DNA from: an uncultured beta proteobacterium
Lineage (GTDB): Bacteria > Pseudomonadota > Gammaproteobacteria > Burkholderiales > Burkholderiaceae_C
Assembly: GCA_903886165.1 (NCBI GenBank)
Contig: CAISLL010000262.1
Coordinates: 1 to 8,506, forward strand
DNA length: 8,506 nt
Direction: 5' to 3'
The notes under the pieces were generated by a model. The model saw only the letters and a program-made list of their open reading frames with translations, made no database searches and was not told where the DNA came from. Within the stretch, counting starts at the first letter, position 1, and the number at the start of each line of letters is the position of its first letter. This document shows, in pieces, positions 1-5,547 of the stretch. The translations under genes were made by a program, and so were the position numbers.

Positions 1-212
1 CAGAGACACCGGTCACGGTTTTTGAACCCAGTAGCGACAGCCTGCGTGACCAGGTCAGGCGTTACGAAAACATGCTGATTTGCAAGGCCATTGCAGAAGC
101 CAATGGTGACCGCCGGGTGGCAGCGCAAAAGCTGGGTGTCGGTTTGTCAAGCTTGTACCGCAAGCTTGAGGAGTTTGAGTCTCTTCAGATGCAGCAGATT
201 CTGTCGCAATAG
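1..212 (+). CDS. C-terminal end of a Fis-family DNA-binding regulator (partial; likely sigma-54-dependent response regulator)
   Basis: An open frame (codons begin at base 3) runs in from the left edge and stops at TAG 210-212; its start lies outside the window. The last 69 residues contain a Fis-type helix-turn-helix: the stretch ENMLICKAIAEANGD is followed by RRVAAQKLGVGLSSLYRKL. This is the usual C-terminal arrangement of NtrC-type sigma-54 activators, where a helix leads into A-x-x-L-G-[IV]-x-x-x-[ST]-L-Y-R-K-L. The family binds upstream activating sequences and drives sigma-54 promoters through an AAA+ domain, which would lie off-window and is not seen here. It sits 84 bases before the Sel1/cytochrome/propeller operon on the same strand, so it may control it or be co-transcribed with it; that is inference. 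The Fis HTH call is firm, while the full domain composition is unknown. Confidence 0.85.
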   Translation, partial: ETPVTVFEPSSDSLRDQVRRYENMLICKAIAEANGDRRVAAQKLGVGLSSLYRKLEEFESLQMQQILSQ

Positions 213-281
213 TATAGTAATGCCCTTGCCTGCCCCCATATCCATGGCCACACGCCCGCCAGCACGACGGATCTTTATGAC

Positions 282-287
282 GAGGAA
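282..287 (+). promoter_or_regulatory. Ribosome binding site that sets the start of the Sel1-repeat gene
   Basis: GAGGAA lies 9 bases before ATG 297. An in-frame TTG at 291 is only 3 bases from the same Shine-Dalgarno and is too close to be used. The site therefore favours ATG 297 as the start and removes two residues from the longest reading frame. Confidence 0.7.
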
Positions 288-296
288 CAATTGACC

Positions 297-860
297 ATGA
301 AAATCCCATTTATCTTCCCATCAGCGTTGAAACGCCTGGGTGTGGCAGGCATCGGTTGCTGCCTGGGCATGTCGATGGCCTTTGCAACGCCCGAAGAGGA
401 CCATGCGCAGGGACAAAGGGAGTTTCAGCGCGGCGATCTGATGTCGTCCATGACCTTTTCGCGCAAGGCTGCCCAAGCAGGTTATGCACCATCACAGGCG
501 TGGATGGGCGACATTCTGGACAAGGCTGAAGAGGACGTGGAAGCGGTCACTTGGTATCAGAAGGCCGCAGATCAGGGCAATGCAGACGGCGAGTTCGGGC
601 TTGGCCAGATGTACATGAAAGGCGAAGGTGTCAAAAAGGACGAGGAACAAGGGCGGCGCTACACCGAGCGCGCGGCAGCCAAGAACCACGTCGAGGCGGT
701 GAAAGTCATGATGTCGGCCTATCGGCAGGGCAGCATGGGTCTGCCGATGGACCACGCCCAGGCCGACGCATGGGAAACAAAGCTGATTGCCATCCTGCCC
801 GGCTATATCAAGCCTATGCCAAAAAACGGTAGCAAAGCGACCAATGGAGCAACCAAATGA
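297..860 (+). CDS. Exported Sel1-like repeat (SLR/TPR-type) protein
   Basis: A 187-residue protein with an N-terminal signal peptide: basic K12-R13, a hydrophobic core over residues 15-29, and likely signal peptidase cleavage after AFA at about 30, so it should be periplasmic. The mature part has Sel1-type helical repeats. One begins near GYAPSQAWMGDIL and EAVTWYQKAADQGNADGEFGLG. A second, well-formed one follows (GLGQMYMKGEGVKKDEEQGR, then YTERAAAKNH), and a degenerate third holds MDHAQADAW. Sel1 repeats are alpha-alpha scaffolds for protein-protein contacts, often in envelope assembly or signalling. The ATG at 297 is set by GAGGAA at 282-287. The stop overlaps the next start as ATGA (857-860), which suggests translational coupling to the cytochrome c gene. 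No enzyme motif is seen. A scaffold or partner role for the downstream cytochrome and propellers is inferred from the operon only. Confidence 0.85.
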   Translation: MKIPFIFPSALKRLGVAGIGCCLGMSMAFATPEEDHAQGQREFQRGDLMSSMTFSRKAAQAGYAPSQAWMGDILDKAEEDVEAVTWYQKAADQGNADGEFGLGQMYMKGEGVKKDEEQGRRYTERAAAKNHVEAVKVMMSAYRQGSMGLPMDHAQADAWETKLIAILPGYIKPMPKNGSKATNGATK

Positions 861-1183
861 CACGTTCACTCTTTCCGGAGATTCGTTTGCGGTTCGTCCG
901 TTTTGCGGTGCCCATGCTGCTGGCGTGTGGCGCGGCACAGGCTGCTGACACGCAGAAAGGGCGGCAGTTGTATGTGACCTACTGCGCCGTATGCCACGGT
1001 GAAAGTGGCCGCAGTACTATGGCCGGCGCACCTAATTTTGACCGTGGGGAGAGCATGCTACGATCCGACGCCTCGTTGCTGGCGGCCATTCGTGCCGGCA
1101 AAAATGCCAACCCCGCCTTTCAGGGCATATTGAAAGACCGGGAGATTCTGGATGTGATCGCTTACCTTAGGACTTTGAATTGA
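857..1183 (+). CDS. Small class I cytochrome c with an atypical axial-ligand position
   Basis: A 108-residue exported monoheme cytochrome c. The N-terminus has R10, R12 and R15, then a short hydrophobic core, with cleavage likely after AQA near residue 29. C24 in LLAC could instead serve as a weak lipobox. The heme-binding CxxCH is CAVCH at 43-47, and the C-terminal helix is the usual DREILDVIAYLRTL. In class I cytochromes the sixth ligand is a Met, commonly in a G-x-x-MPAF-like motif before that helix. Here the motif reads GKNANPAFQGIL, with Asn (residue 85) where Met is expected. M55 (in STMAGAPNF) and M67 remain possible ligands. GGAG at 846-849 sits 7 bases before the ATG. The ATG overlaps the Sel1 stop, and the TGA overlaps the propeller ATG by one base (TGATG). 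It is probably a periplasmic electron carrier or heme sensor working with its operon partners. Confidence 0.92.
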   Translation: MTRSLFPEIRLRFVRFAVPMLLACGAAQAADTQKGRQLYVTYCAVCHGESGRSTMAGAPNFDRGESMLRSDASLLAAIRAGKNANPAFQGILKDREILDVIAYLRTLN

Positions 1184-2268
1184 TGCGTGTGGTATTTACT
1201 TTGATCGTTGCGGCATTAACCACCTTTGCCAACGTGGCACATGCCCAGACAGCAGGAGCCAGCAAAACGCTTCGTCCCAATGTGGTTGAGACTTTCAACG
1301 TCGGAGATGACACCTACGTGCGTGCCTTGCTGATCGAACCAAAAGCCAGTGCGCTTTGGGTCGGAACCTCAAAAGGTGTGCATGAAGTCGATCTGGCATC
1401 GGGCAAACCACGCAACACCTTCACACGCGAGAGCGGCTTGGCCAACGAATACGTGTTTGCCATTGGCCTTGACAAAGAGGGCTACAAATGGTTTGGCACC
1501 AACGCCGGAGGCGTGTCCCGTTACAAGGATGGCAAATGGAAGACATTTTTCCCGATGCACGGCCTGGCTGATTACTGGGTGTACTCTTTTGCCAACCAGA
1601 AAAATGGTGACTTGTGGATCGGCACTTGGGCAGGGGCCAATGTGGTCGACCTCAAGACCCTCAAATTCAAAACTTACGTGAAAGAATTGATCAATGAGTG
1701 GGTCTACGGGCTGGGTGTAGATGCAAGAGACCAGGTCTGGTTTGGCACCGAAGGCGGCGTGTCGATGTATGACGGCAAGACCTGGCGCTCCTGGACCCAT
1801 AAGGATGGCATGGGCGCCGACAATCCGAAGAAATTATTGACCAGCCCCAACACCGGTTTGGGCACACGCTCACGCCACGACCTTGGCCTTCGCACGCAGG
1901 ATGGCACCCCAAGTTATAACCCGAATTATGTGTTTTCAATTCTGGTTGCTGCCGACCAAACCGTTTGGGCGGGCACCTGGGGCGGTGGCGTCAGCCGCTT
2001 TGATGGCAAGAAGTGGACCAATTTCACAACCAAAGATGGTTTGGCTGGGGACATTGTCTACAGCATTGCCCAGGACGCAAAGGGTGTGTACTGGTTTGGC
2101 ACTAATGGTGGCCTGACGCGCTACGACGGCAAGACCTGGGGCAGTGTGGACGCGCTGACCGGGCTGCTTGACAACAACGTGTATGCGTTGGCCGTGGCAC
2201 CTAACGGCGATATCTGGGCAGGAACAAAGCGCGGTGTGGCGCGTATCGGTCAACCAAAAGGAAAATGA
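1183..2268 (+). CDS. Secreted stand-alone seven-bladed 'two-component regulator propeller' (Reg_prop) protein
   Basis: A 361-residue protein starting at the ATG that overlaps the cytochrome stop (TGATG); AGGA at 1169-1172 is 10 bases upstream. A Sec signal peptide ends near AHA-Q (about residue 21). The rest is a run of Reg_prop blades marked by W-[VFIA]-G-T motifs at about residues 59, 103, 145, 186, 262, 304 and 345, each followed by GG[VL]xxYDGKxW-like strands. Seven motifs imply a complete seven-bladed propeller. Spacing is 41-44 residues except between motifs four and five, where it is 76; an insertion of about 35 residues there includes GTRSRHDLGL and the YNPNY motif. In the known family these blades form the periplasmic sensor half of hybrid two-component systems, but no transmembrane, kinase or HTH part is present here. 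The free periplasmic domain may bind a ligand or a partner; its substrate is unknown. Confidence 0.9.
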   Translation: MRVVFTLIVAALTTFANVAHAQTAGASKTLRPNVVETFNVGDDTYVRALLIEPKASALWVGTSKGVHEVDLASGKPRNTFTRESGLANEYVFAIGLDKEGYKWFGTNAGGVSRYKDGKWKTFFPMHGLADYWVYSFANQKNGDLWIGTWAGANVVDLKTLKFKTYVKELINEWVYGLGVDARDQVWFGTEGGVSMYDGKTWRSWTHKDGMGADNPKKLLTSPNTGLGTRSRHDLGLRTQDGTPSYNPNYVFSILVAADQTVWAGTWGGGVSRFDGKKWTNFTTKDGLAGDIVYSIAQDAKGVYWFGTNGGLTRYDGKTWGSVDALTGLLDNNVYALAVAPNGDIWAGTKRGVARIGQPKGK

Positions 2269-2275
2269 CGACATC

Positions 2276-3535
2276 ATGGTGCAAATGAATACGAAGTCTG
2301 CGGCCATCATCGCAGCGGGTCTGGTGGGCGCGGCCCTGATTGGTGGCGCCTATTACGCCGGGATGCAGCAAGCCACCCTGCCCAAGGCCGCCACAACGAC
2401 GAATACGGCCACAATTGCCCAACTCCAGAGCGGTCAGGCACCATCTGCCAACCACCCTGCGGTCGGCGGCGCTCCGAGCGGCCCAGTGCAGCAGGGCAAG
2501 GTTCAGGTTGACCCGAATGCCAAGTTTACCCACTTCCGGGTTGGTAACCGCAACGTGAAATCCATGTTGCTTGACGGCAAGACATTGTGGGTGGGCACCT
2601 CGGGTGGCGTTATCAAGTACGACACGACCACCGACGAATTCCGCCTGTTTGACGCCCGCAACGGTTTGCTCTCGAACGGCATCTTCCACGTCAGCAAACT
2701 CGATGGCAGGGTTCTGGTCGGCACGTACGGTGGCGGCATGTCACTTTATGACGCAGCCAACGATAAATGGGAAAACTACAACATCCCCGAGGGCCTGGGT
2801 GATGCGTTTGTGTATGGTGCGATGAAGGCCGCCAATGGCGACGTTTGGGTGGCCACCTGGTCGGGCGCGAACCGAATTCGCGGTGGCGCACTCAAGGACC
2901 GCTCCAAGTGGGATTTGTTCACAGTTGAAAACACCAAGGGTGGCCTGCCGAATGATTGGGTATATGGCCTTGCCGAGGGAAAAAATGGCGATATCTGGAT
3001 GGCCACGGAAGGCGGCCTGGCCCTTTACAGAAATGGGAAGTGGAACAACTGGAATCATGCAAAGGGCTTGGGCGCCCCATATGAAAAAGTGAAAGCTGAC
3101 ATTGCTTTCAAGAATGACCCGGCGCAAAGCTCGGTCCACCACGCACGGCAGAAAGAGGAAATGGGTTTGCAGGATGTGTCCGTGGCCTACAACCCGAATT
3201 ACATCGTGTCGCTATTGGTTGACGACGACGGCATCGTCTGGTGCGGTACCTGGGGCGGTGGACTGGCCAGATATGACGGCAAGACCTGGCGCAACTACAC
3301 GGTGACCGATGGCTTGCCTGGAAACCACGTATTCATGTTGCACAAAGAAGCAAATGGTCAAATGTGGATTGGAACCAACAATGGCCTGGCGCGGCGTGAC
3401 GGTGACAAGTTCACGGTTATGACGACCGAACACGGCTTGTTCTCAAACAATGTCTTTTCAATGGCCACTGGTGCCGATGGCGACCGCTGGATTGGCAGTT
3501 TTGGTGGTGTCGCCCACTTGAGAAAAACGCAATGA
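2276..3535 (+). CDS. Membrane-anchored seven-bladed Reg_prop propeller protein, paralogue of the preceding gene
   Basis: A 419-residue protein from ATG 2276. The upstream AAAGGA (2257-2262) is a rather long 13 bases away, and ATG 2285 (three codons later) is an alternative start. Residues about 8-30 (AAIIAAGLVGAALIGGAYYA) form one transmembrane helix, followed by a Pro/Ala/Thr/Gln-rich linker to about residue 79. The propeller then has seven blade motifs at about residues 105, 147, 191, 241, 322, 364 and 405 (WVGT, LVGT, WVAT, WMAT, WCGT, WIGT, WIGS). As in its neighbour, the gap between motifs four and five is enlarged (81 residues) and ends in YNPNY. The two proteins share order, insertion site and many blade signatures, so they probably arose by tandem duplication and then diverged in the N-terminus. 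The fold should sit in the periplasm, tethered to the inner membrane. No kinase or output domain is present, so a signalling partner would have to be separate. Confidence 0.9.
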   Translation: MVQMNTKSAAIIAAGLVGAALIGGAYYAGMQQATLPKAATTTNTATIAQLQSGQAPSANHPAVGGAPSGPVQQGKVQVDPNAKFTHFRVGNRNVKSMLLDGKTLWVGTSGGVIKYDTTTDEFRLFDARNGLLSNGIFHVSKLDGRVLVGTYGGGMSLYDAANDKWENYNIPEGLGDAFVYGAMKAANGDVWVATWSGANRIRGGALKDRSKWDLFTVENTKGGLPNDWVYGLAEGKNGDIWMATEGGLALYRNGKWNNWNHAKGLGAPYEKVKADIAFKNDPAQSSVHHARQKEEMGLQDVSVAYNPNYIVSLLVDDDGIVWCGTWGGGLARYDGKTWRNYTVTDGLPGNHVFMLHKEANGQMWIGTNNGLARRDGDKFTVMTTEHGLFSNNVFSMATGADGDRWIGSFGGVAHLRKTQ

Positions 3536-3536
3536 A

Positions 3537-3575
3537 TTAGCTATCAGTCCTTATAACAAAAGGATTGATAGCTAA
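3537..3575. terminator. Strong hairpin between convergent operons (putative terminator)
   Basis: Two bases after the propeller stop, a 16-bp inverted repeat (arms 3537-3552 and 3560-3575) has a 7-base loop ATAACAA and a single G-T wobble. The core arm is TAGCTATCAGTCCTT. On the + strand it is followed by A/T-rich ATTTATAATA rather than a clean T run. Its place between converging genes suggests it ends the propeller operon and perhaps also the - strand CBS transcript. Confidence 0.75.
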
Positions 3576-3625
3576 ATTTATAATAGCAAACGCGCTTTAC
3601 CAGAGCTTGCCTGCTGTATCCGCAA

Positions 3626-4243
3626 TCAGACGGATGTGGCGAAGGAGCGCTGTTGGATGGCCTGGTCAATGTGAGCAAACGTGTCAGCCAAATCGGCTTG
3701 ACCCGTAATCATGCCCAACTGCCGCGCAATCTGCGATGCTGAGAAAACCCCTCGAACCATAGGCTTCTGGGTAAACGAGTCTTCGTCAGCCACTAGCGCG
3801 TGTTGGCGGCCGGAGTGTTTCAATGTGGCCACGATATCGCCCACGCGGGCATGCAGCACTGCTTCAAGTTGCAGCACTTCGACGTCACTTGTCATGACAT
3901 CACCCACCTTCATCTCTTCAGCACTTAACCCGGATGCGCGAATTGCGGCCTGAACTCGCTGGCCATCAAGGTCGCGAGCCGTGATCAGGCCAATGACATC
4001 GCCACCAGCGTCAACCACCAGAAGCAAACGCACCCCACGGGCGATCATCTTTTGCTTGGCCGCCGCAATTGTCATGTCGGCATGGCTGGTCGCCGCCGGA
4101 ACAAAACGCAGATCGGTCATAACCTCCAAGGCCGAAGCGTCGACCGCGACCGGGTTGGGCGTGTAAAAGTAGGGCTTGGAAAACCCGGTGCCAGCGGCAA
4201 GCACGGACAACTTCAGGGGCTGGAAAACTGTGTTGGAAGTCAT
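3626..4243 (-). CDS. Two-CBS-domain protein
   Basis: A 205-residue soluble protein without a signal peptide. The first CBS motif spans about residues 41-95: PAATSHADMTIAAAKQKM, then VRLLLVVDAGGDVIGLITAR with DL following. The second spans about 113-177: VGDVMTSDVEVLQ, a central region ending HALVADED, then VRGVFSASQIARQLG. Paired CBS motifs (Bateman modules) usually bind adenine nucleotides such as AMP, ATP or SAM and regulate a partner; here no partner domain is fused. GGAG (bases 4254-4257, complement strand) lies 10 bases before the ATG. The gene is the last of three - strand genes after the triheme cytochrome and the CZB-like protein and could share their transcript, though the 80-base gap (4244-4323) allows its own promoter. 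Energy-state sensing for nearby respiratory genes is plausible but unproven. Confidence 0.88.
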   Translation of the reverse strand: MTSNTVFQPLKLSVLAAGTGFSKPYFYTPNPVAVDASALEVMTDLRFVPAATSHADMTIAAAKQKMIARGVRLLLVVDAGGDVIGLITARDLDGQRVQAAIRASGLSAEEMKVGDVMTSDVEVLQLEAVLHARVGDIVATLKHSGRQHALVADEDSFTQKPMVRGVFSASQIARQLGMITGQADLADTFAHIDQAIQQRSFATSV

Positions 4244-4323
4244 TGAAATTTTTCTCCATTTTGGTGATCAGCGTGCTGACTGCCTGTCGACGGGCCGTTC
4301 CAGCGAAACAGTGTATGCCAAAA

Positions 4324-4557
4324 TCATAAGTCAATTGTCCGTGACAACACCCTTAATTGCTGCAACAAACTGTCTCGCACAGCATACAGGGCGCCCAACC
4401 GCTCCAGTGCCAGGGCAAATTGGTCTCGGGTATGCTGTTCAACCAGTCTGGCAGCCAACACATGAACTTGCTCGTGCAGTGGCGAAAGGGCCAAGAAGTC
4501 CGGTTTTTTACCTTGGTCAGGAAATGCTGGCACGCCTGCGGTGGAGCAATGGTTCAT
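4324..4557 (-). CDS. Small protein resembling the C-terminal half of a CZB (chemoreceptor zinc-binding) domain
   Basis: An ATG at 4555-4557 opens a 77-residue frame beginning 29 bases after the triheme cytochrome stop. No clear Shine-Dalgarno is seen. The sequence starts MNHCSTAG, then has FLALSPLHEQVHVLAARLVE and a helical tail (ALALERLGALYAVRDSLLQQ). This resembles the second half of CZB domains, which place a Cys, then an HxxxH pair, before an amphipathic C-terminal helix; here C4, H28 and H32 would fit. The N-terminal CZB helix carrying the first zinc ligand is missing, unless H3 replaces it. Codon usage and the amphipathic pattern look like real coding sequence. The full frame extends to 4638 but would overlap the cytochrome gene. 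It may be a small zinc- or redox-responsive protein, or a remnant of a larger receptor. The family match is by eye. Confidence 0.5.
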   Translation of the reverse strand: MNHCSTAGVPAFPDQGKKPDFLALSPLHEQVHVLAARLVEQHTRDQFALALERLGALYAVRDSLLQQLRVLSRTIDL

Positions 4558-4586
4558 TGACAGTGTTGCGGTGACGACTCTCAATG

Positions 4587-5258
4587 TCACTTGGACGGCA
4601 ATTTTGGACCTTGGGGAACACTGTGACAGCGGGTACATGAAAAGAACGAAATGAAGGCGACACGGTCATGGCACATGCCACAGTAGCGACCACGAAAAAT
4701 TTCGCCCATTGACACAGGGTTGACGCCAGCTTTCGGTAAGAACGGCGCAGGATGACAGTTGCTGCAGTCGAGCCACAGTGTGTGCGAGCGGTGTGGGAAC
4801 ATGACGTTAGGCATCTCCTTGGTATTTTTCATCACCACGTCTAGATCAAGCACATTCATGCTGGCGTTCTCGGTGAGCCCGGCGCGCGGTGTGATCGCAC
4901 CAGACCGAAGCGAAGCCATCCAGTCGGGGAACCCAAGTGGATCGTGTGGCAAATGGCTGGTGGCCTCGTCAATGCGCTGCAGTTGTTGATAGGCGGGGTT
5001 AGTCTGGTCGTGAATCGGCCTGAGCGCCAACGCCTGGCGTGCCGGGTGAAGCACCGATTCTTGTGCCAATGGCGCTGAGCGTGGCAGTTCAGGCGCAGGT
5101 TTGATGTCGGGCGCAGGCATCAACACGGCAAAATCAATGGGCTGTGCAGCCGCTGCCATTACCCCAAAAACCAACAACAGGGTCGCCACCGGCCCCGCAT
5201 GCGACGCCCGCCATTGCACGCAAGACTGCCACCAACCATGCTGAAGAATTCCAGCCAT
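4587..5258 (-). CDS. Exported triheme c7-type multiheme cytochrome c
   Basis: From ATG 5256-5258 the protein has 223 residues. I chose this start because it gives a plausible signal peptide: W/R/H-containing n-region, core PVATLLLVFGVMAAAA, cleavage near AAA-Q. Upstream ATGs give an N-terminus with no recognisable features, and no start has a good Shine-Dalgarno. The middle is Pro-rich and probably extended. The C-terminal domain has three CxxCH motifs (CSNCH 165-169, CGMCH 193-197, CTRCH 208-212), preceded by FPHRSHTLWLDC, whose two His (156, 159) are likely distal ligands. This layout matches the c(7)-type triheme domain seen in metal-reducing and metal-oxidising bacteria (nanowire_3heme type, recognised by pattern). 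The likely role is periplasmic multiheme electron transfer. It is the first of three - strand genes and diverges from the class II cytochrome gene. Confidence 0.88.
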   Translation of the reverse strand: MAGILQHGWWQSCVQWRASHAGPVATLLLVFGVMAAAAQPIDFAVLMPAPDIKPAPELPRSAPLAQESVLHPARQALALRPIHDQTNPAYQQLQRIDEATSHLPHDPLGFPDWMASLRSGAITPRAGLTENASMNVLDLDVVMKNTKEMPNVMFPHRSHTLWLDCSNCHPAPFLPKAGVNPVSMGEIFRGRYCGMCHDRVAFISFFSCTRCHSVPQGPKLPSK

Positions 5259-5401
5259 GCCTGACTTTCGGCCAGTACTAACTGGAGAACACAAAAAGAA
5301 GAGCTTGTTAACAACCATTCTTGAAATACCAATCAAATTATCAAGGTGAATGTACCGCGTCTGACCTTGCGTCAATACCATCACGGTCTTCAATAAACCC
5401 A

Positions 5402-5407
5402 TATAAT
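5402..5407 (+). promoter_or_regulatory. Putative -10 box of the class II cytochrome promoter
   Basis: A perfect TATAAT lies in the divergent region. A start point about 7 bases downstream would fall at 5413-5414, exactly where the GGAATTGGC inverted repeat begins, and give a leader of about 134 bases. No good -35 hexamer is seen 16-18 bases upstream, so an activator may be needed, or the match may be chance in A/T-rich DNA. Confidence 0.4.
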
Positions 5408-5413
5408 TTTCTT

Positions 5414-5461
5414 GGAATTGGCGGGGGATGCGTTGACATGAACGTGCGACATGCCAATTCC
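5414..5461 (+). repeat. Perfect 9-bp inverted repeat in the cytochrome leader (possible RNA structure or operator)
   Basis: GGAATTGGC (5414-5422) is matched by GCCAATTCC (5453-5461). A wobble pair can be added at each end. The 30-base interior can form a smaller hairpin, CGTT-GACATG-AACG at 5431-5444, extendable by two wobble pairs. In RNA this would be a long stem with an internal loop; in DNA it could be a regulator site. The gene's own Shine-Dalgarno (5535-5539) is outside the structure. Confidence 0.45.
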
Positions 5462-5473
5462 GTGCAACCGAAG

Positions 5474-5499
5474 TACCCTGTTGGCTTCGATTACCCTGT
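5474..5499 (+). repeat. Short direct repeat TACCCTGT x2 upstream of the class II cytochrome
   Basis: The octamer TACCCTGT occurs at 5474-5481 and 5492-5499, 18 bases start to start, both in the non-coding leader. It may be a tandem protein-binding or small-RNA site, or chance. Confidence 0.3.
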
Positions 5500-5547
5500 C
5501 TATCGCGCTAGCGGTTTTTGCCTGATTTCACTTAAAGGAAAACACAT

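Noticed and set aside
245..259. Possible sigma-54 promoter (GG-N10-GC in TGGCCACACGCCCGC) before the Sel1 gene, tempting because a Fis-type regulator is next door
   Set aside because: The -24 and -12 dinucleotides fit, but the -12 TT is CC and the -24 CAC is disturbed. The match is too weak to call in GC-rich DNA.
492..938. A 148-residue open frame on the - strand across the Sel1 and cytochrome genes
   Set aside because: It lies opposite two clearly coding, coupled genes, has no recognisable domain, and looks like a codon-bias shadow.
1369..3142. Several - strand frames of 120-145 residues opposite the two propellers
   Set aside because: Blade repeats on the + strand produce similar antisense frames (recurring PGLAV-type patterns). 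They mirror the repeats and show no start signals or domains.
1183..3535. Tandem internal repeats that might be a DNA-level repeat array
   Set aside because: The periodicity is at protein level (propeller blades); the nucleotide copies are too diverged for a recent DNA repeat or CRISPR-like array.
4558..4638. Longer N-terminus for the CZB-like protein overlapping the triheme cytochrome gene
   Set aside because: The added 27 residues are antisense-free but encoded within the cytochrome's own coding end, and do not resemble the missing CZB helix.
5259..5402. Longer N-terminus for the triheme cytochrome (start at 5402 or 5318)
   Set aside because: It would put about 20-48 extra residues before an otherwise normal signal peptide, with no Shine-Dalgarno at either start.
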